64,000 nucleotides of DNA from Flavobacteriales bacterium. GTDB taxonomy: Bacteria; Bacteroidota; Bacteroidia; Flavobacteriales_F; PHOS-HE28. Below, piece after piece: positions 17,554 to 25,344 of this stretch. The first letter of the stretch is position 1, and each line of letters begins with the position of its first letter. The notes under the pieces were generated by a model that was not told the origin of the DNA, did not search any database, and saw only the letters and a program-made list of their open reading frames with translations. The stretch spans positions 62,001-126,000 of the forward strand of contig JADJAA010000001.1 in the NCBI GenBank assembly GCA_016704485.1. The letters are read 5' to 3'. A program made the translations under genes and the position numbers.

Positions 17554-17818
17554 GATCAGAAGATCAGATCAGGAACGCAGATAACGCAGATGGTTATGAT
17601 GATCACAGATCGTTCGTTGGTTTTGGTACAGAGTAAATGGTATTGGGAATTGGGAGTGTCGGCTTATGTCTTATGTAGTCTGCCTTGTGCCTTGTGCCTT
17701 GGTTCTTTGTTCTTGATTGTTCGTTGTCGATTCTTGCTGTCTGCATGGTCTAACTCCCAAAGAACATATCCTAGCGAAACGATAAATTCCGGGACTGCAA
17801 AATGCCAGTGCAAACTGC
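17554..17818. repeat. Intergenic mosaic of short tandem words (period 7 and 9)
   Basis: This 270-bp gap between two minus-strand genes holds no convincing gene. It is built from consecutive tandem words: GATCAGA twice with one extra base (17554-17567), AACGCAGAT twice (17574-17591, exact 9-bp period), ATTGGGA twice (17642-17655), CTTATGT twice (17663-17676), TGCCTTG three times (17681-17701), GTTCTTT/GTTCTTG (17702-17715), and degenerate ACTGCAA-type heptamers (17794-17818). The words differ from each other but nearly all have an exact 7-bp period. The same ACTGC-type heptamer recurs at 24635-24705. Function unknown. Confidence 0.75.
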
Positions 17819-19114
17819 CTAGTGATTTTGTGCTGTAAACGTACGTTGCAATAATTCTGCTACTTCGTTGGCTAGTGATGGGCGGCTGAATTGATTCGTT
17901 GCTTGATTTTGATGGCCCTGCATTGGCGTTGCGAAAAGTGCTTTGATCCGTTCTAATTCACGCTTCGCTCCGGTGCGTGAAATTAGAAGGTGATCTAAAC
18001 CTAGAACCCGTGCAATGTCTCCTTCTTTCGGGCCTACCGCCAAGATCGGGCGGCCAACGCTTAGGTACTCGAATACTTTGCCTGGAAGGATCCCCATGCT
18101 GTTCGGTGTATCGTTGATCGGCAACAACAGTACGCGGGCTCGCTGCATCTCTCGCATCGCTTCTGCATGGCCCACGCGGCCCATGCGTTCAATGTGTTCA
18201 CCCAGCCCTGCGGATGTCGCACTTTCGATGACACTTAGGTCTACCGGCCCAACGAACCGCAATACGAACCGATCAGCGAATTCACCGTCGGTGCGAACCA
18301 ATTCACCAAGTGTATTCCACAATTCCGGGCAATCGCGTGTGGCAACCATACTACCGATGTGTACGAGGCTGTATGCATCATCCATAGATGCTGATGGATT
18401 GGGCACATCGGCAGGATCATATCCATTGGTGATCACCTCTACTGGCCTACCACCCAATTGCTCAAGATCCTTCGCCCAGCTCCAACTTACCGTCACCACC
18501 TTATCCGCGGCTTGTAGTACTTCGCGCTCCAACCGGTGTTGTTTCTTATCGGCCCATTTGGTTAAGGTCAGCTGTCCGTAATAATCAATGTCGGTCCAGG
18601 GATCCCGGAAGTCAGCTACCCACTTTATTCCCGTCGCACGTTTCAGTCCCAAGCCGATCAGGTGCATGCTGTGCGGTGGCCCGGTGGTGATGATGGCATC
18701 GACAGGGTGCTCCTTCAAATAGTTCGTCAGGAATTTAATACTTGGCTTCACCCACCACACACGTGCATCGGGAATGAACAGATTACTGCGGATCCAAAGT
18801 GCTACGTCATCTTTCCAACCCCGCTTACCACCTTCGTTCAAGAATGCGGTTTGCACGCGCTCTTCTTGCTTGCGACCCGTGAACCGTTTGTACAAGCTGA
18901 AGGGTTCCGTGATCGGCTGCCTGACCACTTCTACTTCTTGAGCAATGTCTTTGGACAAGTCCGGATCATGCGAGACCAACTCCGGATCCTGCGGTGTGTA
19001 GATCACCGGTTGCCAACCATTCTGCGGAAGATACTTGCTGAATTTCAACCATCGGTATACCCCGGCCCCACCATTGGGTGGCCAGTAGTAGGTGATGATG
19101 AGGACGCGATGCAC
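17819..19114 (-). CDS. Glycosyltransferase (GT4-like)
   Basis: 431 residues. The start is a GTG at 19114; no ATG exists nearby. The N terminus (HRVLIITYYWPPNGGAGVYRWLKFSKYL) is the glycine-rich acceptor-lobe start typical of Bacteroidota GT4-like enzymes, followed by DAIITTGPPHSMHLIGLGLK and WVADFRDPWTDIDYY. The donor lobe contains YSLVHIGSMVATRDCPELW, FVLRFVGPVD and GILPGKVFEYLSVGRPILAVG, which carries the conserved glutamate region. It likely acts in synthesis of a surface polysaccharide together with the neighbouring flippase and methyltransferases. It is bounded on both sides by the unusual tandem-word intergenic DNA, so the gene stands as its own transcription unit. Confidence 0.9.
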   Translation of the reverse strand: MHRVLIITYYWPPNGGAGVYRWLKFSKYLPQNGWQPVIYTPQDPELVSHDPDLSKDIAQEVEVVRQPITEPFSLYKRFTGRKQEERVQTAFLNEGGKRGWKDDVALWIRSNLFIPDARVWWVKPSIKFLTNYLKEHPVDAIITTGPPHSMHLIGLGLKRATGIKWVADFRDPWTDIDYYGQLTLTKWADKKQHRLEREVLQAADKVVTVSWSWAKDLEQLGGRPVEVITNGYDPADVPNPSASMDDAYSLVHIGSMVATRDCPELWNTLGELVRTDGEFADRFVLRFVGPVDLSVIESATSAGLGEHIERMGRVGHAEAMREMQRARVLLLPINDTPNSMGILPGKVFEYLSVGRPILAVGPKEGDIARVLGLDHLLISRTGAKRELERIKALFATPMQGHQNQATNQFSRPSLANEVAELLQRTFTAQNH

Positions 19115-19125
19115 GGAGGTTATGT

Positions 19126-19228
19126 TGATTAGCTGATGGGATGATCAGCTCATTAGCTGATGGAGTGACTGCTTGGTCGAAGAAAGCAAACGAAATGTAG
19201 AATGAAGAATGTAGAATGTAGAACTCTG
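19126..19228. repeat. Intergenic tandem words, period 8 then period 7
   Basis: Directly upstream of the glycosyltransferase start. 19126-19173 is six consecutive octamers on the pattern TGATNAGC (TGATTAGC, TGATGGGA, TGATCAGC, TCATTAGC, TGATGGAG, TGACTGCT) in perfect 8-bp register. 19194-19228 is AATGTAG, AATGAAG, AATGTAG, AATGTAG, AACTCTG in perfect 7-bp register. The rest of the gap (to 19305) shows no gene. This is the same kind of structure as 17554-17818 and 24635-24705 but with different words. Confidence 0.75.
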
Positions 19229-19305
19229 AACGGAGCCTCTGCACGGGCATTGAGACCAAACACAAATGAAATGGTTCCACAACTGTGCGGGATAAATAGG
19301 ACTTA

Positions 19306-22137
19306 TCACTCCAGCTTGTTTTGTTTGAACTCATAACCCAACGCACCCAACACTAACAAAAGGACCAAGCTGCTGCTCGCCAATGCGAAAGGTCTGGATG
19401 TATTATATGGTTCGCTTTCCACCTTGAACACGATCGTGTGCTCACCTGCTGGCACGGCCATGGCACGCAATACATAATCAGCGCGAACGTGCTCGGCAGG
19501 TACCCCATCGATGCTTGCTTTCCAATCGGGACCATACCAGATCTCGCTGAACACCACTACTCCACCTTTCGCGGATCTTACCTTGTACGTAAGTTCACTT
19601 GTGGCATAGGTCGTCAATTCCACAGAGGCACTCGGATCCGGCTGCGGAGCAATTGAACCTAATGCTGCGCGATAGCGTTCATCAATAACAGCTGTGGTGC
19701 GTGGATCGATCGATCCAAGTTCCATGATCTCTTCGTTGGAGTTGCTCACCCACTTAAGATCATCAACGAACCAACCGTTACCAAAGGCATTGTTGTTGCG
19801 GATGGGTGCACGCTCCGCAGAGTAAATGAGATAGCGCGTATTCAACATGTTCAACACGTGCTCGTTGGCCATCAAGCTATCCATTGCAGGGATGCTCGTA
19901 CCGCTCTGAAGCATGCCGATAACACGTTGCATACTCGGTGAAATGTGGAACTCGATCAACTCTTGGTAGCGCTTCAATTTGGCACCGTGATAGCCGCCTA
20001 AACTGCGGTGGAAGTAGCTCACCTTGGTATCGTTGAACGGATTCGCCAATGCTAGTACACGGTAATCCGCATGCTTACGCAGGCTGCTGAATCGCGCACT
20101 CAATTCATCTTCTTTACTGAGCGGCTTAATACCTCCTTGTTCAGCTTTGAGCCTTGCAATATTCGCTTCGTGATCGGTCTGTGCAGCTGGTGTCCATTCG
20201 GCCTCCAAGATGGCTTTGTCGGCTTCGTCAGGAGTGTACGGCCGATCATACGCTTCCTGGTCCACCCATTGAACTAATCGGCCACGGTCCTTTTCGTTGT
20301 TCATGTACCGCTTATCAACGGTCCACTGATCGACAAGGATCAAGAGACCCAACCCTGCGATCAATACGGGCACACCGACCTTCTTCTTACCGAACAGGTA
20401 GATCAGCACACATGCTACCGCAACGAAAGCGAAACTGCGCATGGCATCTGCACGGAACATTCCGATCCGTACATCCTTCAATCCATTCACGAATTGCAGC
20501 AATTGCCCTTCTTGCTCCGGAGAGCTTTCCATCTGTGCAGTGAACGACTCGCGTTCCTGGTCACTCACGAAGTTGAACAGTGAATCGGGCATCACCATTG
20601 CCGCCAAAAGAAACCCGACCAATACTCCCATCCCGATCAATGACCTCTTTTGCATCGTAGGTGTCCAGCCACCGTTCTTGATCATTCGATCCAAGTAAAG
20701 AATACCCAGTACCGGTGCGGCCAATTCCACGATCACCAATATGATGGTGACAGCGCGGAACTTGTTATACCCTGGCACGTGCTCTAAGAAAAAGTCGGTC
20801 AGCGGCATCAGATTCTTTCCCCAGCTCAACAGAAGTGTCAGCAGCAGTGCACTGAATAAGGCATACACCAATGCATCTCGCATCAGCACAAGTCCAACGA
20901 CCAAATAGATGATCACGAGTAAGCCGGATAGTACCGATGCTTTTATTCCACCGATCGTCGCTTCGCCATCCAAGGAGAACGGTGCGGCATTCGAGATCTG
21001 GATCAATGCGAGGACCAAGAGCAATGAGCTCAACAACCACCATCGACCGCGGCCTTCGGTCTGCAGTAGCATTAGGAACATCAACAGCATGATAACGGCA
21101 CCAGCATATTGCGGCCCGGAGGTGCTGAGCTGATCGCCCCAATACCGGTTCATTTGCGAAATATTCTTGCGGAACTGCTGTGGAGCATTGGCCAGGTCTT
21201 CCGGCGCCGTTCCGATGGCACCGGTCGCACCGCCCTTAGCATCGGGGATCAGGAACGTGGAGGTCTCTTGTTTCCCATAACTGTACTGGGTAACATAATC
21301 ACGATCCAGACCGCCGGTACGCACGCCTTCCGCGGATGCCCCACTGGGAGTGATCGTCAATTCGCTTTTGCCACGCGTGCTGAATTTGCCATACTCCAGC
21401 GTGCTCCAAAGCATTCCGATGTTGCACAGCAAGGCCAACGTTACAGCAACCACACCTAGCCCGGACCGTTTCAGGAAATCGGCAGCGGTACCTGCCCGGA
21501 ATGCCCGCACTGCCTCGGCCAATACAAAGAGAACGAGCAAGATCGCCAAATAATAGCTCACCTGCACGTGGTTGACCATTACCTGCAGCCCGAGGAACAA
21601 TGCAAGCAATGCGGCGCCCAAGAACATCCTCCCACGATAAAGCATGTACACGCCGCCAAGAACCATGGGCATATAACCGATGGCATTTGCCTTGCTAGTA
21701 TGCCCCGCAGGAAGGATCACGAAGAAGTAGGACGAGAATGCGAACGCGATCGCGCCGACCACCGCTAGCCACGGGTTAACATTCAGTATCCTGAGCAACA
21801 CGAACATACCCAGCAAGTACAGGAACAGAAAGCTTGCAGGCCTTGGCAAGAAACCATGGAACATCGAATCCGCGTACTTCAGCAAGTTCGCACTCCAGAT
21901 AACACTGATCTGGTAGGCTGGCATTCCGCTGAACATGCTGCCGGTCCAGAGGGCCTCTTCACCGGTTTCAGCACGGTGCTCCTCCACCTCATGGGCCATA
22001 CCCTGCCACTGCTTAATGTCGTGCTGGTTAAGCTGTTTGCCTTCCAATACAGGGCTGAAGTAGATCAGACTTAACGCATAGAACAGCGCCAGGGCTGCTA
22101 CAACAGGGATGAAACGTTTCCACGCGATCGTATTCAT
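19306..22137 (-). CDS. YfhO family membrane protein
   Basis: 943 residues, typical for Bacteroidota YfhO proteins. The first half has around twelve hydrophobic segments with signature stretches KQLNQHDIKQWQGMAHE after the first span, EALWTGSMFSGMPAYQIS, FAFSSYFFVILPAGHTSKANAI and NHVQVSYYLAILL. The C-terminal third is largely extracytoplasmic (LANPFNDTKVSYFHRSLGGYHGAK-type motif, split here to avoid length) and ends with one last span. YfhO proteins are GT-C-fold relatives: in Gram-positives YfhO is linked to glycosylation of lipoteichoic acid, and in Bacteroidota the role is unknown but probably envelope glycosylation. It sits directly after DUF4834 (11 bp), a frequent partner, so both are likely co-transcribed from the promoter region at 22404-22514. 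Confidence 0.92.
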   Translation of the reverse strand: MNTIAWKRFIPVVAALALFYALSLIYFSPVLEGKQLNQHDIKQWQGMAHEVEEHRAETGEEALWTGSMFSGMPAYQISVIWSANLLKYADSMFHGFLPRPASFLFLYLLGMFVLLRILNVNPWLAVVGAIAFAFSSYFFVILPAGHTSKANAIGYMPMVLGGVYMLYRGRMFLGAALLALFLGLQVMVNHVQVSYYLAILLVLFVLAEAVRAFRAGTAADFLKRSGLGVVAVTLALLCNIGMLWSTLEYGKFSTRGKSELTITPSGASAEGVRTGGLDRDYVTQYSYGKQETSTFLIPDAKGGATGAIGTAPEDLANAPQQFRKNISQMNRYWGDQLSTSGPQYAGAVIMLLMFLMLLQTEGRGRWWLLSSLLLVLALIQISNAAPFSLDGEATIGGIKASVLSGLLVIIYLVVGLVLMRDALVYALFSALLLTLLLSWGKNLMPLTDFFLEHVPGYNKFRAVTIILVIVELAAPVLGILYLDRMIKNGGWTPTMQKRSLIGMGVLVGFLLAAMVMPDSLFNFVSDQERESFTAQMESSPEQEGQLLQFVNGLKDVRIGMFRADAMRSFAFVAVACVLIYLFGKKKVGVPVLIAGLGLLILVDQWTVDKRYMNNEKDRGRLVQWVDQEAYDRPYTPDEADKAILEAEWTPAAQTDHEANIARLKAEQGGIKPLSKEDELSARFSSLRKHADYRVLALANPFNDTKVSYFHRSLGGYHGAKLKRYQELIEFHISPSMQRVIGMLQSGTSIPAMDSLMANEHVLNMLNTRYLIYSAERAPIRNNNAFGNGWFVDDLKWVSNSNEEIMELGSIDPRTTAVIDERYRAALGSIAPQPDPSASVELTTYATSELTYKVRSAKGGVVVFSEIWYGPDWKASIDGVPAEHVRADYVLRAMAVPAGEHTIVFKVESEPYNTSRPFALASSSLVLLLVLGALGYEFKQNKLE

Positions 22138-22148
22138 GGGTAGTTTGT

Positions 22149-22403
22149 CTATTTGATCTCTTCGAAATCCGCGTCCGTGATCGTGCCGTTCGTAACGGAA
22201 CTGTCCTTGTCCGGACGAGCGTTCTCAACGCGTATTTCACCTTTGGGCCGTTGATCCAGTGGTCGCACGGTCGTGGAATGTGTACTTCCTCCGGACCGCT
22301 TGTTAATGCTCCGTTTCATCAACATCCGAAGGATCCACCACACGGCTATCAAAATGAGAATTGTACGTAACGTGCCCGGCATACTTGCTTCCAAAGGATC
22401 CAT
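22149..22403 (-). CDS. DUF4834 small membrane protein
   Basis: 84 residues. A single membrane helix near the N terminus (TLRTILILIAVWWILRMLM) is followed by a basic linker and a conserved tail with RPKGEIRVE and the end DADFEEIK, the hallmark of DUF4834, a Bacteroidota-only family of unknown function. The ATG at 22403 gives MDPLEAS-MPGT; the internal ATG at 22382, directly before the helix, is the form seen in most relatives and may be the true start. It lies 11 bp upstream of yfhO on the same strand and its own -7 box TATCTTTG is visible 10 bp upstream. Confidence 0.85.
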   Translation of the reverse strand: MDPLEASMPGTLRTILILIAVWWILRMLMKRSINKRSGGSTHSTTVRPLDQRPKGEIRVENARPDKDSSVTNGTITDADFEEIK

Positions 22404-22413
22404 CTGAAGCGGC

Positions 22414-22421
22414 CAAAGATA
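22414..22421 (-). promoter_or_regulatory. Candidate -7 box for DUF4834-yfhO
   Basis: TATCTTTG on the minus strand is an exact match to the Bacteroidota -7 consensus TAnnTTTG and lies 10 bp before the DUF4834 ATG. The -33 partner is not sharp. It faces away from the plus-strand box at 22453-22460. Confidence 0.5.
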
Positions 22422-22452
22422 GTTCTGACCAACCTGCCTCGCTGGATCGCCG

Positions 22453-22460
22453 TACCTTTG
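22453..22460 (+). promoter_or_regulatory. Candidate -7 box for the DEAD-box helicase
   Basis: TACCTTTG on the plus strand is an exact match to TAnnTTTG. It lies 54 bp upstream of the helicase ATG at 22515, leaving a leader of around 47 nt. With the minus-strand box at 22414-22421 it makes a compact divergent promoter pair. Confidence 0.5.
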
Positions 22461-22514
22461 CCGCCCATTCCGCCCGCCGTACGGTGGGTTTATACCCAGT
22501 TTACCCCATTCACT

Positions 22515-24440
22515 ATGTCCACTTTTGAAGAGCTAGGTCTCCGTTTGGAACTTCTTCGTTCCCTTACTGATATTGGCTTTACCACACCTACTCCTGTTCA
22601 GGAAAAGGCCATTCCACTGATGTTGAAATCAGAAAAGGACGTGGTAGCACTTGCCCAGACCGGAACCGGAAAAACCGCTGCTTTTGGTCTTCCGATGCTC
22701 GAATTCCTGGATCCGCAGGACCGTAGTATTCAAGGGTTGATCCTCGCCCCTACGCGCGAATTGTGCGTGCAGATCAGCAAGGACATGGAGAAGTTCGCGG
22801 CGAATATGAAGGGAACCCGCATTGTTGCGGTCTATGGCGGTTCCAGCATTCGTGACCAAATACGCGACATTCAGCGTGGTGCACAGATCATTGTGGCTAC
22901 GCCTGGTCGTTTATTGGATCTGTTGGGTCGCAAGGCTGTTGATCTTTCTACAGTGGATGTGGTTGTTCTGGACGAGGCGGACGAAATGCTCAACATGGGC
23001 TTTCAGGAAGACCTTACGGAGATCCTACAGACCACACCACCGGATAAGCGCACGTGGCTCTTCAGTGCGACCATGAGCAATGAGGTGCGCCGCATTGCCA
23101 AACGGTATATGCGCGAATTCGAGGAAGTGAGCATTGACCGCTCCGCGAAGACCGCAGAAGCCATCGACCACCAATATTCCGTGGTTCATTCAAAGGACCG
23201 TTATGCCGCATTGAAGCGATTCATTGATGCGGATCCGGACCTTTTCGGTATTGTCTTCTGCCGCACGAAGCACGAAACACAGGATCTGGCAACAGCCTTA
23301 GTGAAGGACGGCTATAACGCCGATGCTATTCACGGTGACCTGAGCCAAGCTCAACGCGACCATGTTATGGGTCGTTACCGTGCTCGGAGCATTCGCATGT
23401 TGATCGCTACGGACGTTGCTGCGCGAGGTATCGATGTACAGGATGTAACACACGTTATCCACTTTGACCTTCCGGGTGAGGCGGAGAATTATACCCACCG
23501 CAGCGGTCGTACCGGCCGTGCAGGGCGAAAAGGGATCTCGTTGAGCATTATTGGTGTTCGCGATGTGAACAAGGTGCGTCATTTGGAACGTTCGTTGAAG
23601 ACCCACTTCACTTATGTGCGTATTCCGGGTGGCGCTGAGATCGGTAAGCAGCAGGTAATGTCCTACATGAAGAAGTTGAAGGACGTGGAGGTTGATCATG
23701 AAGGATTATCTGAATTGATATCAGAAGCGCGCGTTGAGCTAGATGCATTCAGCAAGGAAGAACTGATCGAACGGTTCATGAGCATGGCCTTCAACCGTAT
23801 TCTGGAGTCGCAGCGCAAGTCGTATGACCTGAACGTGGATATGAGCCGCAAGGATCACAGCGCGCGTGCTGAGCGTCCAACATCTGCGGAGCGGTTCAGT
23901 ACTGGAAGGCAGTTATTCATCAATCTCGGTTCTGCTGATGGTTTCGACAAAGGCAAAATGCTCGGCTATATCTGCGGCATGAGCGGCCTGAGCGGTGAAC
24001 TCATTGGCCGTATGATGATCAAGGACGTTTATTCATTCGTGGATATTGAACCCGATCATTTCGAGCAAGTGAAGAACTCTTTTGCTAACGCCAACTATAA
24101 AGGACGCAGCATCCGTGTTGATGAATCTGCAGGTGGCCAAGGCGGTGGTGCCCCACGCGGAGGTGGCGGAGATGGATCACGTGGTGAAGGTGGCGGTGGA
24201 TACAAAGGCGGTTCCGGCGGCGGTGGCTATAAAGGAAAAGGCGGCGGCGGAGGTGGCTACAAAGGCAGCTCCGGAAGCGGTGCAGGACATCGCGGCGGAG
24301 GAGGCTATAAGGGTAGCGACGATCGCGGCAGTGGTGGCGGTGGATATAAAGGCGGTAATGATCGCGGCGGCTTCAAAAAGAAGGAAGGATTCTACGAGCC
24401 TAAGCCTAAGTTCCCGAAAAAGGAACGGAAGAGCAAATAG
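22515..24440 (+). CDS. DEAD-box ATP-dependent RNA helicase with DbpA-type RNA-binding domain and Gly-rich tail
   Basis: 641 residues from the ATG at 22515 (the frame runs 19 codons further upstream through the promoter). All core motifs are present: AQTGTGKT (46-53, Walker A), PTREL (79-83), DEAD (153-156), SAT (184-186) and HRSGRTGR (328-335). Residues about 465-536 form a DbpA/CsdA-type RRM-like RNA-binding domain (RQLFINLGSADGFDKGK ... GLIGRMMIKD-like ... YSFVDIEP), known to bind structured rRNA. The last 100 residues are a low-complexity tail of GGGGYKG-type units with repeated lysine and aspartate-arginine insertions, ending in a basic KPKFPKKERKSK. Likely role: ribosome assembly and RNA remodelling, especially in the cold. 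It is monocistronic by position and is followed by a double hairpin. Confidence 0.95.
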   Translation: MSTFEELGLRLELLRSLTDIGFTTPTPVQEKAIPLMLKSEKDVVALAQTGTGKTAAFGLPMLEFLDPQDRSIQGLILAPTRELCVQISKDMEKFAANMKGTRIVAVYGGSSIRDQIRDIQRGAQIIVATPGRLLDLLGRKAVDLSTVDVVVLDEADEMLNMGFQEDLTEILQTTPPDKRTWLFSATMSNEVRRIAKRYMREFEEVSIDRSAKTAEAIDHQYSVVHSKDRYAALKRFIDADPDLFGIVFCRTKHETQDLATALVKDGYNADAIHGDLSQAQRDHVMGRYRARSIRMLIATDVAARGIDVQDVTHVIHFDLPGEAENYTHRSGRTGRAGRKGISLSIIGVRDVNKVRHLERSLKTHFTYVRIPGGAEIGKQQVMSYMKKLKDVEVDHEGLSELISEARVELDAFSKEELIERFMSMAFNRILESQRKSYDLNVDMSRKDHSARAERPTSAERFSTGRQLFINLGSADGFDKGKMLGYICGMSGLSGELIGRMMIKDVYSFVDIEPDHFEQVKNSFANANYKGRSIRVDESAGGQGGGAPRGGGGDGSRGEGGGGYKGGSGGGGYKGKGGGGGGYKGSSGSGAGHRGGGGYKGSDDRGSGGGGYKGGNDRGGFKKKEGFYEPKPKFPKKERKSK

Positions 24441-24464
24441 TATTAATTCCTTTCCGGGGCGCGG

Positions 24465-24506
24465 TCAGGAATGACGTTCCTGATTCTTTCCGCCTAAAGT
24501 GGCGGA
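24465..24506 (+). terminator. Double hairpin after the helicase gene
   Basis: First stem: TCAGGAA (24465-24471) pairs with TTCCTGA (24477-24483) around a 5-nt loop, followed by TTCTTT. Second stem: TCCGCC (24489-24494) pairs with GGCGGA (24501-24506) around a 6-nt loop. Both are perfect stems located 25-66 bp after the helicase stop, consistent with a transcription terminator. Confidence 0.6.
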
Positions 24507-24634
24507 TTACTGATTCCCTTCAATCACTATTACTGTAACGATCAGGCTTCGGGTCTTGTTGGTGGTTGGTTTGGCTGTAACTCGTTGATGGTTATCTGTT
24601 TTACTGTCTGTATGAACGATGGCAAGCTGCTCGC

Positions 24635-24705
24635 GTTGCAAACTGCCAACTGCAAACTGCTATTGCTAACTGCCCACTGCACTTCGCGAACGGCTAACTG
24701 CTTAC
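24635..24705. repeat. Intergenic ACTGC-type heptamer array
   Basis: Between the helicase terminator and the HEAT-like gene. From 24635 the bases read as heptamers GTTGCAA, ACTGCCA, ACTGCAA, ACTGCTA, then a 6-mer, then ACTGCCC and ACTGCAC, with a further CTAACTGC at about 24694. The 7-bp register is held over most of the array. The same word family occurs at 17794-17818. The rest of the 295-bp gap (24507-24634) has no gene. Confidence 0.7.
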
Positions 24706-24735
24706 TCCTCTCTCTCTTCTACTTTTACAAGCGGG

Positions 24736-25260
24736 ATGGATATTGCTACCACACTTGCAGAAGGCCGTATCAAGCAGAATATTGATCGTGTGCGTGAATC
24801 CATTGGCTCGAACACTGCGCAATTAACGCTATTGATGCACATGGTGCTGCGCGGAACGGATCGCGAACAGCAAATGGCATCTTGGGTGCTTTCCGAGGTG
24901 TGCGATGATCGACCAGAACTAGCCAAAAGCTGGACTGGACAAATGCTCTCGCTCTTGGATGAGCCCCTGCACCAAGGCACACACCGCAACATTATCCGCA
25001 GTTTTCAATTCATGGAGTTGCCGCAGCGGCATCACGGAATGATCACGGACAAAATGATGGCGATCCTGGCTGATCCATATCAACCCATTGCATCCCGGGC
25101 CTATGCGATCACCGTGGCCATGCGCATGGTTCAACTCTATCCCGAACTAGCAACTGAAATGAAGTTATTGATCGCGGAAGTGTTACGAGTTGATCCTGAC
25201 CCAGCGGTCCGATCACGTGCTATTAAAGCGAGAAAAAAGCTAGAGCGATTCCGTTCCTGA
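24736..25260 (+). CDS. HEAT-like alpha-helical repeat protein, function unknown
   Basis: 174 residues, no signal peptide and no membrane segment, so probably cytoplasmic. The sequence is almost all amphipathic helix with recurrent hydrophobic spacing (LTLLMHMVLRG, MASWVLSEVCDD, NIIRSFQFMEL, AYAITVAMRMVQLYPE, VRSRAIKARKKLERF), which is the pattern of HEAT/ARM-type solenoids. Such small solenoids mediate protein-protein contacts; there is no catalytic motif. It stands alone between the tandem-word gap and a convergent secreted-protein gene. The start ATG at 24736 is the first in frame. A TACTTTTA box at about 24719 could be a weak -7 element. Confidence 0.75.
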   Translation: MDIATTLAEGRIKQNIDRVRESIGSNTAQLTLLMHMVLRGTDREQQMASWVLSEVCDDRPELAKSWTGQMLSLLDEPLHQGTHRNIIRSFQFMELPQRHHGMITDKMMAILADPYQPIASRAYAITVAMRMVQLYPELATEMKLLIAEVLRVDPDPAVRSRAIKARKKLERFRS

Positions 25261-25344
25261 AGCGTTAGTTATCGGGTATGGTTTACATTACGTTTGGCTT
25301 CCAACAAATGCGATCCCGTATCTGGAAACTGCTATGTCCGCGTC

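Noticed and set aside
17590..17838. An 82-codon plus-strand frame in the intergenic word region
   Set aside because: Its translation is just the tandem words read through. No start context or homology.
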